Shown: in pieces, positions 44,314 through 54,990 of the stretch
How positions within the stretch are numbered: position 1 is the first letter of the stretch
How the letters are laid out: every line of letters starts with the position of its first letter
DNA from: Dyadobacter sp. CY312
Lineage (GTDB): Bacteria; Bacteroidota; Bacteroidia; Cytophagales; Spirosomataceae
DNA length: 64,000 bases
Direction: 5' to 3'
NCBI RefSeq assembly: GCF_021390535.1
Contig: NZ_JAJUXG010000009.1
Coordinates: 62,001 to 126,000, forward strand
Made by a program: the position numbers and the translations under genes
The notes under the pieces: generated by a model
Database searches by the model: none
Seen by the model: only the letters and a program-made list of their open reading frames with translations
What the model was told of the DNA's origin: nothing

Positions 44314-45915
44314 TTACTGCTTTCTCAACCTCGCTTCTTCAAGATCCAGGTTGTGTTCCATATCTCGGATGATGCCATCGTCGTACTTCTTTTCCAGTAC
44401 AATTTTAGCAAGACCATTCCGCCGTTGTTCCACCAGTTCAAGCATGATATCGCGATACAACTGCCGAACAGAACCTAATGCAAGTTTACTGTCTTCGGCA
44501 GCAGCCTTTTCAGTAGCTTTTATACTCCTGAGCAACTGCTCTTTTACCCTGGCGATGGTTTCGTATTCGGCCATTTCTTTTGCATAATGTTTGTCCATGT
44601 ACCTCACAGACTCCTTCGCAAGCTGCAACCTGATTGCTTCCACCTGCTCCTCAACCGGCTGAAAATCATCAACTTCTTCTACTTTGAGTATTCGGAGAAA
44701 TATAGGTAAAGTAAGTCCCTGAAACACCAGCGTCACCAGAATGACAACAAACGTTATGAATAAAATGAGGTTCCTGTGCGGGAATTCCTGCCCGTTTTCG
44801 AGAGTGAGCGGAATGGCCAGCGCAGAAGCCAGCGACACGACGCCCCTCATTCCGGCCCAACCAACAATGAACGGCAATTTCCAACCCGGATTTTTCTCTC
44901 TTGCACGAATACCCGGCGAAAACAAGCGCGGAACAAAAGTTGATAAATACACCATCACCACGCGAAGCACAATAACGATCACACAAATGATTAGAGCGTA
45001 TTCTATGGCCTCCCATTTGGAATACCCACCAAGACTTTCAACAATGACAGGCAGCTCCAAACCGATGAGAATAAAAACAAAACCATTCAGCAAAAACCCA
45101 ACCGTTTCCCATACTTCTTTGGTCTGAATCCGGGTATGGTAATTGAGGTAGTCGGCGGAACGGAATGAAAGAAACAGCCCGCCGCTCACCACAGCCAATA
45201 CACCCGACCAGTGAAATTCTTCCGCTACGAGATACATCAAATATGGAGCGATGAGGGTAATGGGCGTGGTAATGCTCGATGATTTGGCGAGATAGCGTAG
45301 TACAAAATAGAGGACATGACCAATGGCGATTCCGACTACAACGCCCATCAGAGACAACACAACAAAGTCGGAAGCTGCTTTTTGAAACACAAACTGTCCA
45401 GTCAGAATCGCAGCCAGTGCAAATCGGAATACAGTAAGAGAAGCCGCATCATTCACCAGACTTTCACCTTCCAAAATAGTTAAACCACGTTTTGGCATTT
45501 TCATACCCTTTAAAACGGAAGCCGCAGCAACGGCATCGGGTGGGGAAATAATACCACCCAGCAGAAATCCCAAAGCCAATGTAAAACCTGGTATGATACT
45601 GACTGAGAAGTAGGCAATCGCGAGTGAAGTCACAAAAGTCAGCCCAAAACCTAAGGACAAAATAGACCGTTTCCATTTCCAGAAACTATTCCAGGAAGTG
45701 TACCATGCTGCCTCAAACAAAAGTGGCGGAAGGAAAATCAGAAATACAATATCGGGATCAATGCTGATGTTGGGAACTGCCGGAAAAAGCGAAATGATCA
45801 ACCCGCCTATAACCAATAGAATCGGATAGGAAATTTTAAGCCTCTGACTTAACAAATACAAAAGCGCCATGGCAAAGAACAGCGCAAGAATTAATAGTAA
45901 ATTTTGATGAATCAT
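44314..45915 (-). CDS. CPA1-family Na+/H+ antiporter
   Basis: The 533-residue protein has about 12 membrane helices (about 1-405) and a cytoplasmic helical tail. Family marks include LPPLLFEAAWY, the SPPDAVAA motif and EGESLVNDAASL, which carry the ion-binding Asp residues. It belongs with bacterial NhaP/YjcE-like antiporters that exchange Na+ or K+ for protons. It stands alone, convergent with the ABC transporter gene. Confidence 0.93.
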   Translation of the reverse strand: MIHQNLLLILALFFAMALLYLLSQRLKISYPILLVIGGLIISLFPAVPNISIDPDIVFLIFLPPLLFEAAWYTSWNSFWKWKRSILSLGFGLTFVTSLAIAYFSVSIIPGFTLALGFLLGGIISPPDAVAAASVLKGMKMPKRGLTILEGESLVNDAASLTVFRFALAAILTGQFVFQKAASDFVVLSLMGVVVGIAIGHVLYFVLRYLAKSSSITTPITLIAPYLMYLVAEEFHWSGVLAVVSGGLFLSFRSADYLNYHTRIQTKEVWETVGFLLNGFVFILIGLELPVIVESLGGYSKWEAIEYALIICVIVIVLRVVMVYLSTFVPRLFSPGIRAREKNPGWKLPFIVGWAGMRGVVSLASALAIPLTLENGQEFPHRNLILFITFVVILVTLVFQGLTLPIFLRILKVEEVDDFQPVEEQVEAIRLQLAKESVRYMDKHYAKEMAEYETIARVKEQLLRSIKATEKAAAEDSKLALGSVRQLYRDIMLELVEQRRNGLAKIVLEKKYDDGIIRDMEHNLDLEEARLRKQ

Positions 45916-46171
45916 ATATAAAATTGTAGCAAGCTATAAAAATAGCAAATTATCCTGTTTCGATGTGATCGGATTTTGGCAGAAATATGCACAGATTTGG
46001 CTTTCAGATAAGTAAAATTTCAGGCAACCGTTTTTTCTTAACATAGCTAAAAGTAATTAGCCATTGGTTATCAGCTCAATGTTTGCGTTAGTGCTTGTTG
46101 GTTACCACCCGATTAATATCCAGTTTCAGGTTATCCATCATTTCATATTTTACCAGTCAACACACCATCAT

Positions 46172-47362
46172 ATGAAACAATTAAGTCTTTTTATAGGTGT
46201 TATGCTTTTCTCATGTCTGGCAAGCGCTCAGAATTACGATGAGAGCAAAGTGGGTTCTTACACACTTCCTAAAATCCTTGAATCTAACAACGGATCAAAG
46301 ATTAACACTGTAAAAGATTGGGAAAGTGAGCGCAGAGGCGAGATCATTTCTTTATTTGAAGAGCACGTGTATGGACAAATGCCAAAGAAATTTGAACAGA
46401 TAGATTTTAAGCTCAAAAACGAAAACAAACGTGCTATGGGCGGCAAAGCACATTTGAAGGAAATAGAAATAAAGGTGACAAACAACGGTGAATCAGTATT
46501 GATCAATCTGCTTCTGTTTATACCCCTGAACCTGAAAAAGCCAGCTCCTGCATTTGTGCTCATCAACAACCGGCCTCATAGCAACACTTCGCCGACAAGA
46601 GAAACTGTCAGCGGATTCTGGCCTGCCGAAGATGTGATTGCAGCGGGTTACGCCATTGCGGCGTTTCATGTGAGTGACGCTGCGCCAGATGATAAAAATA
46701 CGTATCAAAACGGCGTACTACGGCTGTATCCTGAGCAATTAAAGGCAGATAACGGCATGAAAGCTATTGGAGCATGGGCGTGGGCAGCAAGTCGGGTGAT
46801 GGATTATTTTGAAACAGATAAGGACATTGATGCAAAGAAAGTTGGCATTGTGGGACATTCCAGAGGTGGTAAGGCTTCATTGTGGGCCGCGGCTCAGGAT
46901 CAACGTTTTGCTATGTGTTTTACCAATAATTCGGGCAGCACCGGGGCGGCGCTCTCAAAGCGGTGGTTTGGCGAAACTGTTGCTATCATTAACAAATCCT
47001 TTCCGCACTGGTTTAACAACAATTATAAGAAATTCAACGACAATGAAAAGGAGCTCCCCGTTGATCAACACATGCTTATTGCAAGTATAGCGCCACGTCC
47101 CGTGTATGCCACCAACGCCTCCGAAGACCTTTGGGCAGACCCGACTGGTACCTTTCTGGCAATGAAAGAAGCAGAACCTGTTTATGCTTTATACCAATTA
47201 AAAAGTCGCCTGCCCGACAATCCGCCACCCTTGGACACCCCGTTTTTGAAACCTCCGCTTGGCTATCACAACCGTACTGGCAAACACGACCTCACACCCT
47301 ACGACTGGAAACAATTCGTTTCGTTTGCAAATTACTATTATCAAAATCCGACAAAAAAATAG
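46172..47362 (+). CDS. CE15-like glucuronoyl/acetyl-type carbohydrate esterase
   Basis: The 396-residue secreted hydrolase has a signal peptide (about 1-19) and an alpha/beta fold with the nucleophile Ser in GIVGHSRGGKASLWAAA. SNNSGSTGAALSKRWFGETV-like sequence and the downstream ASEDLWADPTG and HNRTGKHDLTPYDW blocks match family CE15, glucuronoyl methylesterases that cut lignin-carbohydrate ester links; the last His is the catalytic one. I start it at 46172, which gives the signal. It suggests plant-polymer degradation, together with the rhamnosidase at 58.7 kb. Confidence 0.88.
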   Translation: MKQLSLFIGVMLFSCLASAQNYDESKVGSYTLPKILESNNGSKINTVKDWESERRGEIISLFEEHVYGQMPKKFEQIDFKLKNENKRAMGGKAHLKEIEIKVTNNGESVLINLLLFIPLNLKKPAPAFVLINNRPHSNTSPTRETVSGFWPAEDVIAAGYAIAAFHVSDAAPDDKNTYQNGVLRLYPEQLKADNGMKAIGAWAWAASRVMDYFETDKDIDAKKVGIVGHSRGGKASLWAAAQDQRFAMCFTNNSGSTGAALSKRWFGETVAIINKSFPHWFNNNYKKFNDNEKELPVDQHMLIASIAPRPVYATNASEDLWADPTGTFLAMKEAEPVYALYQLKSRLPDNPPPLDTPFLKPPLGYHNRTGKHDLTPYDWKQFVSFANYYYQNPTKK

Positions 47363-47401
47363 CGTCACCGTCTCCTTCCACAATGCCATTTTGGTACATT
47401 T

Positions 47402-47430
47402 TCCGGCATCCTTTGCTAACTTGTGCCGGA
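47402..47430 (+). terminator. hairpin between esterase and response-regulator genes
   Basis: TCCGGCA and TGCCGGA form a 7-bp perfect stem around 15 bases, 39 bases after the esterase stop. It ends 11 bases before the regulator ATG, so it might also affect that gene's translation. Confidence 0.5.
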
Positions 47431-47440
47431 TTTAAAAACT

Positions 47441-48121
47441 ATGAAAATACTTATTGTTGAAGATGACGTACGTATCAGCAGCTTTTTGCTGAAAGGATTA
47501 ACCGAGGCAGGCTATCAGGTGGAGCTGGCTAACGATGGCTATCAGGCCCGGGATCTTATTCAGGCCGAACCCTGGGATTTGTTTATTCTGGATGTAATGT
47601 TACCTGATATTGATGGCCTTCAACTGGCACAGCTTATCAGGTATAAGAAAATTACCACACCTGTATTGATGCTGAGTGCATTGGGAGAGGCAGAAGACAA
47701 AATTAAGGCACTGGATCTTGGCGCGGATGATTACCTTGTAAAGCCCTTCCATTTTTCCGAATTATTGTCCAGAATAAACGCGCTGCGCCGGAGATACGAG
47801 CTTCACTACTCCAAAGACCAGCTGCTTGAATGCGGGGATCTGATTGTAAATATGGGATCAAACCTGGTTGAGCGTGCAGGAAAGGTCGTTCAGTTATCGG
47901 CCAAGGAATTCAAACTGCTCATATACCTGCTGGAAAATAAGAATAGAATTGTGACACGGACGCAAATCCTTAGCAACGTATGGAATACAAATATTGACAC
48001 TTACACCAACGTAGTGGACGTTTACATTTCCTACCTGAGAACGAAAATTGACAGCGATTTTGCTGATAAACTGATCAAAACTGTGAAAGGCCGCGGTTAT
48101 ATGATTACCGATACCCAATGA
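47441..48121 (+). CDS. OmpR-family response regulator
   Basis: The 226-residue regulator has a receiver domain with the phosphorylation Asp in LFILDVMLPD and a C-terminal winged helix (about 128-224, VVQLSAKEFKLLIYLLENKN). I chose the ATG at 47441, right before KILIVEDDVR. Its stop overlaps the start of the sensor-kinase gene (ATGA), so the two make a coupled two-component pair. Confidence 0.95.
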   Translation: MKILIVEDDVRISSFLLKGLTEAGYQVELANDGYQARDLIQAEPWDLFILDVMLPDIDGLQLAQLIRYKKITTPVLMLSALGEAEDKIKALDLGADDYLVKPFHFSELLSRINALRRRYELHYSKDQLLECGDLIVNMGSNLVERAGKVVQLSAKEFKLLIYLLENKNRIVTRTQILSNVWNTNIDTYTNVVDVYISYLRTKIDSDFADKLIKTVKGRGYMITDTQ

Positions 48122-49470
48122 AGATACAGCACAAACTGACACTGAATTCCTCACTGGTTTTTGGTCTGGTTTTTACTATTTCCTCTGTCCTGATCTACCT
48201 CAACTTTATCGGATCAGCGGAGCGTATTTTCTTTGACGAACTCGCCCGCACGGCGTCGCTAACTGCAATGTTCTACCTGGAAGAAGATGAACTGAGTTCC
48301 AGTGAATACCGTGGTATCGAAAAGAAATTCCTCACAGCAACCGCTAATCAGGAGATACGGCTTTATGATAAAACAGGAAAAATCCACTACGGCGAAGCCG
48401 ATCCCGACAGTAACATTACGCTTAAAATCCTGAAAACCATTCGGGCAAAAAGCCATTATAGTTTCAAAATAGGAAACTCATTTTACTACGCGATCTATTA
48501 CAGGGATAATCAGGGCTCGTTCAGTGTGATTATTAAAGCCAATAATCCTACACTGGAAATTCAGGAAAAAGAATTAGTGAAAATCCTGCTCATCGCATTG
48601 CTGCTCGGCATGATTGTGATCATCACTCTAAGTTACACCTTGTCCAGAATAGCCTATTCACCGATCCGGAATATTATAGATCAGGTGAAAACGATTGATA
48701 TGACTGGTCAAAAACATAAGCTCTCCTACCCTGAAACACACGACGAACTGGAAGACCTGTTTAAGGAGTTCAACACTATTCTGGAAAAAGTTTACCAGAA
48801 CATTCAAATACAGAAGAATTTTATCAGCCACGCTTCCCATGAATTGAAAAGCCCGCTGGCTTCTATTGTAGGGAATCTGGAAGTTTTGTTACAGAAAGAC
48901 AGACAAATTCTCGAATACAAAAATGTAAGTGCCAGTGTTTTGAATGATGCCGGACGACTGGAAAATATCCTGCAAAATCTGCTGGTGCTTTCCGGACTGG
49001 AACAGGATAAAAAAGAACCAATGCAGCCGGAACGTATCGATGAGATACTGTGGGAAGTGCTTGATCAGCTGGCTTCGGATTATTCCTCGACAAGGATTAA
49101 CCTCAATTGGCAGTTGAAAGAGGAAGACTCGCAGTTACTGGAATTCAATTGTGTAAAAACGCAGATATATATGGCACTGTACAATCTGACCGAAAACGCT
49201 GCGAAATTCTCTGATTCAAAACCTGTGGATCTGATCCTGAGAAGCGATGACAACAGACTTTCACTCACCATCCGCGACCAGGGAATAGGTATTTCGGACA
49301 GCGATCTCAACCATATTTTCGAACCATTTTACAGAGGCAACAACGTAGCCGGAATCAAAGGCAACGGACTAGGAATGGCCATTGGGCACAAAATTTTGAG
49401 CAATCACGGGATTTCTGTTTTAATTAATTCAAAAAAAGGAGAAGGGACAGAGATTTTGTTGGTATTCTAA
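48118..49470 (+). CDS. sensor histidine kinase
   Basis: The 450-residue kinase has two membrane helices (about 12-32 and 155-178) around a periplasmic sensor of about 120 residues, then HAMP, a HisKA domain with the phosphorylated His in ISHASHELKSPLAS and a HATPase domain with NLTENAAKFS and GNGLGMAI. Overlap with the regulator gene supports a dedicated pair. The signal is unknown. Confidence 0.95.
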   Translation: MKIQHKLTLNSSLVFGLVFTISSVLIYLNFIGSAERIFFDELARTASLTAMFYLEEDELSSSEYRGIEKKFLTATANQEIRLYDKTGKIHYGEADPDSNITLKILKTIRAKSHYSFKIGNSFYYAIYYRDNQGSFSVIIKANNPTLEIQEKELVKILLIALLLGMIVIITLSYTLSRIAYSPIRNIIDQVKTIDMTGQKHKLSYPETHDELEDLFKEFNTILEKVYQNIQIQKNFISHASHELKSPLASIVGNLEVLLQKDRQILEYKNVSASVLNDAGRLENILQNLLVLSGLEQDKKEPMQPERIDEILWEVLDQLASDYSSTRINLNWQLKEEDSQLLEFNCVKTQIYMALYNLTENAAKFSDSKPVDLILRSDDNRLSLTIRDQGIGISDSDLNHIFEPFYRGNNVAGIKGNGLGMAIGHKILSNHGISVLINSKKGEGTEILLVF

Positions 49471-49499
49471 ACAGATGACTTTTCGATGTTCAGTTACTG

Positions 49500-50051
49500 T
49501 CAGAAACCGAGCCAGTATAATTGAAGGATCATGACCGAATTGTATATCGCATGAAGTATTACTCCGTACCAAAATCCATAAATTATTCGCACATAACCCA
49601 ACAAAAAACCTATAAAAGTCTGAACGGCAGTGATGACTGGTATATACAGATAATGACTCTGATCGTAATCATAATTGAACATATGAACCCAACCGAAAAG
49701 CAAGCTTGATAAATAATACATCCACCTGAAATAGGGCTTGTACCTTACATAACCTAAAAATAAACGAGAAATTGCTTCTTCAAAGATTGGTGCGGCAATG
49801 ATCGCAGAAAGGACATGAAACCAAACTTTATCACCCAAGTCAATTTCAACCAGAGAATTAAATAGGTTTTGCTCCTTTAAGATTTCAACTACTTGCCATA
49901 AAATATTACCACCTAATACAGCTAAAATCCCGTAGTAAAACCCGACATCAACAAGCTTTTGTTTTCTGGAAATTTGAGGGTACTCAGGGCTTTGGGGATC
50001 TAGAATAAATCGTAGGAAGCTGATAGATAGTTGTTTGAAATGAACAAACAT
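49500..50051 (-). CDS. CPBP family intramembrane metalloprotease
   Basis: The 183-residue protein has about four membrane helices with the two conserved motifs of the family, EEAISRLFLGYVRY and FGWVHMFNYD. The CPBP family includes the CAAX prenyl proteases and bacteriocin self-immunity proteins. I start at 50051; the in-frame start at 50105 would add 18 poor residues. Its neighbours are a peptidase-fused ABC exporter and a second membrane-protease-like protein, so a part in peptide export or immunity is possible. Confidence 0.85.
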   Translation of the reverse strand: MFVHFKQLSISFLRFILDPQSPEYPQISRKQKLVDVGFYYGILAVLGGNILWQVVEILKEQNLFNSLVEIDLGDKVWFHVLSAIIAAPIFEEAISRLFLGYVRYKPYFRWMYYLSSLLFGWVHMFNYDYDQSHYLYIPVITAVQTFIGFLLGYVRIIYGFWYGVILHAIYNSVMILQLYWLGF

Positions 50052-50164
50052 TACTTCAGTGTATAAATTGTTTGTGATAAATAGTTTGGTAGCAAATCGC
50101 GACAAACATCAATTTTTGGGTAACGATTTGCCACGAAAATCGCTTTCCGTGGCAAATCTTTTTT

Positions 50165-53100
50165 TTACTCAACCACTTTTACATTATCCTTCACGTGTCT
50201 GTCGATCAATAAATTCAGGGGATCAATGCCTGCTTTGGTTGGTTTTTCTTTCACCATCACCGTTACACTACCCTTTTCCTTGTTGATTTTGTACCGCTGA
50301 TAATACAGAAGCTTGTCGTCTTTCTTCTCTCCATCTTTACCAAACACCCCAATCCAAACCCAGTCATTCAGTTTCACCGGAGTCTCATTACCAAGGCTAT
50401 CCGCCCGTAGTTTCTGCGCCGAATAATCCAGAGTAACTGCATATTGTTTGCCCTGCTGTTTTACCGTAACCTTATCAGCCTTGTTATCAAAAAGCGTAAT
50501 GGTTTCAAGAAGATCTGTCACCAGGTATTGCAACGAATCAGGAGTTACTTTTCGGATTTCTGTGATTAGATCTGAGGTTACAGGATAACGACCGTTTTTT
50601 TCCAGATTACCAACGTTCCATTTTTGGAGGTAGGATTTAAATGCACTGTTCAAAGTTGATTCTCCAATCTGATCTTGTAAGGCATACAGCACATGCGCTC
50701 CTTTGTAGTAATGAATATAGGCCTGTCCTTCAACTTTGTTTAATGGCTGCTCCTTTTTCCGCTCCCCGGAACGACCTCTCAAATAGCTATTTAATTCATG
50801 TTCAAGGAATTTTTGCATCTTTTCCTTAGAATAAACCTTTCCCATAACCATTAAAGCACTATATTCTGCCAGGGATTCTGATAACATAGCTCCTCCCTGC
50901 ACTGACGCTTCGGTAACCTGATGTGCCCACCACTGGTGAGCCATTTCGTGAGCAGTAACATAAAATGGCACATCGATATCGTTCTTGTCATTAATATCCA
51001 GCATGAAACCCATACTTTCAGAAAAAGGTACGGTATTTGCAAATGACTGCGCATAGTCCCTATAACGGGGATATTCCATAATCCGCATCTGTTTGGACTG
51101 ATAAGGGCCGTAGTTATCCTGATAATAATCCAGGCTTGCCTTCATCCCCTGCATCATTCTGTTTAAATTGTACTCGTGCCCCGGATGATAATAGATTTCA
51201 AGATTGATACCCTTATAAACTTCTTTTTTCACCAAATATCTTGCTGATACTATTGTATAGAAGTTAGCCATTGGCGCATCCATTTGGTACTTAAAATATT
51301 GCCGTTCACTACCGTTTGAATCCTTTTGTTTCCAGCTTTTGGTCAGATATCCAGGAGCAAGAGCAATCTGATCAGGAACAGTACTGACTGTAATTTCGAA
51401 TTTAATTTCATCCGCATCCCCGGAAATGACGCTCTGCTTTACCGCAATTGGATCCGTCTGAGGGCGTAACCTTTCTTTTGGTTTTAATCCTTGTTCCTTG
51501 CGTTTATCATCTTCCGAAAGCTCCATACTACTTGAATAGCCAATGTGAGGGAAGAAATTATTATCTATAAATGTACCGTTAAAAACCACCGAAGGATTCG
51601 ATGCGCCATTTTTAAAACCTGTGGTCTCATAATCCAGATCAAAATCCATTCTCAAACTATCTCCCGGCTGCATTGGCTTGTCCAGGCGATAAATATGATA
51701 ATTAAATTTGTCGGCATACTGCTTGTCCTCCTTTGCAACTACACTAAAACTCAATCCTTTCAACTCAACATCCTCATCGGGATAAATGTGAATGTGAATA
51801 TCCTTAATACTTTCAGAAGTTTTATTTTTAAGGATATAGTAACCTTTTGCAGAGAAATCTCTGGTTTCTGGCCGAAGATCCACAGCCAGACTAATTTCTG
51901 TAATTTTAGGCTGCGCCATATTTTCATATTTCTTTAAGGCAATTTCATGATTCGCGTGATCTTTCTCTTCCTCTTTCGAAATGGAGAATTTATTCAGAAC
52001 ATTTGTATTATAATAAACATATGCACCTGTACTCGCAAAAATTGCCAACATTGTGATGCCCAACAAAGTCAGGGATCTGGTTATCCTGTATTTTCCGGTT
52101 TTCCAGCGCAGCGTGAGTTTTTCCTCCGAACCCCTCACAGACAATACTATGGCAGCAACAAAGAGTATAATGGACAATGCGCCCCAATAACTTTTTAACC
52201 AACCATATTTTACCGCAGAATCTCCGAAACCGTTCATGTCAGAAATCGTAGCCAGGCTTCCGGAGTCAAATCTCACCATGATATGCTCCACATCCAGATA
52301 CGAAAGCATATCGTTGGACATAAACACAATGATTAGTAGGGCATAACCGGCAAACTTATTGTTGACAATCACTTGAATAAAAAAACCTAGCATCATCCAT
52401 ATCAGCATGCTTATCAGACTCTCTCCATATAGTGTTTTAATATACACATCCCATCGTACCAGATCTGCTCCCCCAAGTATTACCTGTAATGCCACCATTA
52501 TAAGAATAGCACCCGCGAACATGAGAATGAATGTCAACGCAAGGCCAAAATATTTTCCTAACAACACACTTCCCTGGCTTCTCGGAATCGCGTCATGTAT
52601 GAGATCAAAATTTTTGTCCCGCTCCATCCAAACAAGATTGCCAACATAGAGTACCATGATAATGAACCCGAATACGCCTGTCAACATGCCAAGCTTATCC
52701 AGCATGAAATATGTGGTAGGTAATGACTTGGCTCCATAAAAATCTCCGGATTGAAATACAGAAAACACTGAAAAAGCTAAACCACATAATACCAAAGAGA
52801 TAAAGGGAATATCCAGAACTGTGTTACGAAAGTAGAAAATGGCCATCGAAAACACATTTCTAACTTCCTGCATACCTCCAAAAACAAGGTTTGGTTTCAG
52901 TAAAGATGACTTAAAGGGTTTTTCTTCCCTATCCAGAGCTGCTTTCTTTTTAATAAAACCATCTTTAACCTGATCAAAAGTGAAAAACAAATGGGTTGCA
53001 ACCAGAGCGAGCAAACCCAAGCCTAACCATACCAACCGGTTTTGCAGAAAAATTCCGCTGAATGGAATCAGAGATGCGTTTTTCTCTGCAATAGACCAGT

Positions 53101-53761
53101 ATTGGGTTGTGTAACTTCTGGCCGCCATTCCCATTGGATCCAAAATAGCTGCAAACTCTTTGTTATCCAGCTTTCCAACCAAACTCATGGAAAGAAGATA
53201 AAGCAGCAATACCATCATGCCTTGCGTAAACACCACAATCATTCTCCTGCTCAATGCCCCTACCATGAAAAATATGCTTCCCATAATGAATGCATTGGAT
53301 ATCACGATAAGAACAAAAGGATTCCAGTAGGACATAGCCCGAAATGGCAATAGTTTATCGGCGTCACGCCACGGCATAAATTCACCAAGCATTAATCCTA
53401 GCGGAATGCCTGTTAATACCAATAAAAGGATTAGGAATGAGCCTAAGAATCGCCCAAAGAGATAATTAACTTTGGCGATAGGCGCTGTAAAAAATAATGC
53501 CTCGGTGCGATGTTCGAAGTCTCTGACAATAGAAACGCCCATTATGGCGGAAATAACAAATATACAAATCAGGGACATTGCACTTGTTAGGCCTGCAATC
53601 GCACTCGTTGCATTCTGCTTAATTTGTCCACCTGAAAACATTTCCACGGCGTCTGTGGCTACAAACAGAAAAGAAATCAGAAACAAAATACCAAAATATA
53701 AATACGTAGCAGGGCGCTTGCGGCGGTATTGCCACTCAAAAAGAGCTATATGTTTCCACAT
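50165..53761 (-). CDS. ABC-2 permease fused to an M1 aminopeptidase domain
   Basis: This 1198-residue protein joins two permease halves with about twelve membrane helices (about 15-255 and 300-595) to a periplasmic M1-type peptidase part (about 640-1190). The peptidase has HEMAHQWW with the zinc-binding His pair, then the third ligand Glu in LSESLAEYSALMV and a later Tyr region. Catalysis is therefore possible. Such fusions are known in Bacteroidota but their substrates are not. The ATPase partner lies 39 bases upstream in the same operon. Together they would export something and trim it, or use the peptidase for binding. Confidence 0.92.
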   Translation of the reverse strand: MWKHIALFEWQYRRKRPATYLYFGILFLISFLFVATDAVEMFSGGQIKQNATSAIAGLTSAMSLICIFVISAIMGVSIVRDFEHRTEALFFTAPIAKVNYLFGRFLGSFLILLLVLTGIPLGLMLGEFMPWRDADKLLPFRAMSYWNPFVLIVISNAFIMGSIFFMVGALSRRMIVVFTQGMMVLLLYLLSMSLVGKLDNKEFAAILDPMGMAARSYTTQYWSIAEKNASLIPFSGIFLQNRLVWLGLGLLALVATHLFFTFDQVKDGFIKKKAALDREEKPFKSSLLKPNLVFGGMQEVRNVFSMAIFYFRNTVLDIPFISLVLCGLAFSVFSVFQSGDFYGAKSLPTTYFMLDKLGMLTGVFGFIIMVLYVGNLVWMERDKNFDLIHDAIPRSQGSVLLGKYFGLALTFILMFAGAILIMVALQVILGGADLVRWDVYIKTLYGESLISMLIWMMLGFFIQVIVNNKFAGYALLIIVFMSNDMLSYLDVEHIMVRFDSGSLATISDMNGFGDSAVKYGWLKSYWGALSIILFVAAIVLSVRGSEEKLTLRWKTGKYRITRSLTLLGITMLAIFASTGAYVYYNTNVLNKFSISKEEEKDHANHEIALKKYENMAQPKITEISLAVDLRPETRDFSAKGYYILKNKTSESIKDIHIHIYPDEDVELKGLSFSVVAKEDKQYADKFNYHIYRLDKPMQPGDSLRMDFDLDYETTGFKNGASNPSVVFNGTFIDNNFFPHIGYSSSMELSEDDKRKEQGLKPKERLRPQTDPIAVKQSVISGDADEIKFEITVSTVPDQIALAPGYLTKSWKQKDSNGSERQYFKYQMDAPMANFYTIVSARYLVKKEVYKGINLEIYYHPGHEYNLNRMMQGMKASLDYYQDNYGPYQSKQMRIMEYPRYRDYAQSFANTVPFSESMGFMLDINDKNDIDVPFYVTAHEMAHQWWAHQVTEASVQGGAMLSESLAEYSALMVMGKVYSKEKMQKFLEHELNSYLRGRSGERKKEQPLNKVEGQAYIHYYKGAHVLYALQDQIGESTLNSAFKSYLQKWNVGNLEKNGRYPVTSDLITEIRKVTPDSLQYLVTDLLETITLFDNKADKVTVKQQGKQYAVTLDYSAQKLRADSLGNETPVKLNDWVWIGVFGKDGEKKDDKLLYYQRYKINKEKGSVTVMVKEKPTKAGIDPLNLLIDRHVKDNVKVVE

Positions 53762-53800
53762 AATAATAGAAGTTGTCGTAAGAAAATAGGAAAATGAAAA

Positions 53801-54706
53801 CTAAACAGCCAGTATTGCTACTTCGTGCAGTTTGGCAAAATAGACGTCTTCAAGCGTCGGCTCCACAGGTCTGAATCCGTCTGCTTCCAGTCCAATTTCA
53901 CTCAAAACGTGGATTACAGGCTCTCCGGCAATCATTCGGTCGGAGATAACCGTATATTTTGTCTTGTACGTTTCCAACTCCTCGCGTGATACTTTTTTGC
54001 GCCAAACCTGTCCGGTTATTGTTTCAACGGCTTCTTCCGGATGACCTTTGTACACCACACTGCCCTTATTGATAATAGCCATATCACGGCAAAGCTCTCT
54101 AACGTCCTCCACTATATGTGTCGACAAAATCACAATTGCTTCCTCTCCCAATTCACTCAGTAAATTAAGAAAGCGGTTGCGTTCAGCCGGATCCAAACCC
54201 GCTGTTGGTTCATCCACAATAATCAGTTTGGGATTGGCAAGTAAAGCCTGAGCAATACCGAAACGCTGGCGCATACCGCCAGAATAGCCTCCTAAATCCT
54301 TCTTGCGAACATTGTAAAGATTTGTTTTATGCAGCAATGACTCCACCACTTCCTTACGTTCTTTTGCGTTGCCAATGCCTTTCAGCTGAGCAAGATGCGT
54401 AAGCAAAACCTCGGCTCCAATTTTAGGATATACACCAAAATCCTGTGGCAGATAACCCAGTATTTTACGAACTTCGTCAGCCTGAGTAAGCACATCAATT
54501 GTGTTTCCGTTTGTCAATGGCCCAATGGTAATGGAGCCCTCATCTGGTTGCTGCAAGGTTGATATCGTTCGCATCAGAGAAGATTTCCCCGCGCCATTTG
54601 GTCCCAATAAGCCAAACAGACCTTTATTGATCGTCAGAGAAATGTCATTCAGTGCTTTAACTCCGTTGTCGTAAGTTTTGGAGAGGTTTTGTATTGTTAG
54701 CTGCAT
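53801..54706 (-). CDS. ABC transporter ATP-binding protein
   Basis: The 301-residue ATPase has Walker A GPNGAGKSS, signature YSGGMRQR and Walker B LIIVDEPTAGLDP, with a C-terminal extension (about 220-301) that fits the drug/bacteriocin-exporter class. It drives the fused permease-peptidase encoded directly downstream. The start is followed upstream by a palindrome at 54765-54781. Confidence 0.94.
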   Translation of the reverse strand: MQLTIQNLSKTYDNGVKALNDISLTINKGLFGLLGPNGAGKSSLMRTISTLQQPDEGSITIGPLTNGNTIDVLTQADEVRKILGYLPQDFGVYPKIGAEVLLTHLAQLKGIGNAKERKEVVESLLHKTNLYNVRKKDLGGYSGGMRQRFGIAQALLANPKLIIVDEPTAGLDPAERNRFLNLLSELGEEAIVILSTHIVEDVRELCRDMAIINKGSVVYKGHPEEAVETITGQVWRKKVSREELETYKTKYTVISDRMIAGEPVIHVLSEIGLEADGFRPVEPTLEDVYFAKLHEVAILAV

Positions 54707-54990
54707 GTCAGGTTTGTTTGTTTTTAGAAGTACTGCTGTAAATTAAAACTATTTTTACGTCACTAACCCAAAATTTGGGTTGAGCCAAACCAATTTAATG
54801 ACAAACCCGGTTCAATTACTGACCAAGGTTTGAAAGGCGACTTCGAGAACCTGATAAAGAAAATGAATGAGACAAATGATGTTGGTAGCTATCATGGTTT
54901 CCGTGTGATTAATTGTGATTGATGCAACGAAATAAGCACACGGAAGGACGGTGCGGATTTTTTTTAGACAAGCAAGCACCTTTTTTCGAC
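54707..54990. other. gene-less region with palindrome and an orphan reading frame
   Basis: A perfect palindrome, AACCCAAA-A-TTTGGGTT, is at 54765-54781, about 60 bases upstream of the ABC-ATPase start, and could be an operator. On the plus strand a frame of about 52 codons ends at 54920-54922 and reads protein-like (GLKGDFENLIKKMNE, then VGSYHGFRVINCD), but it has no start codon. It may be the end of a lost gene. I cannot name it. Confidence 0.35.
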
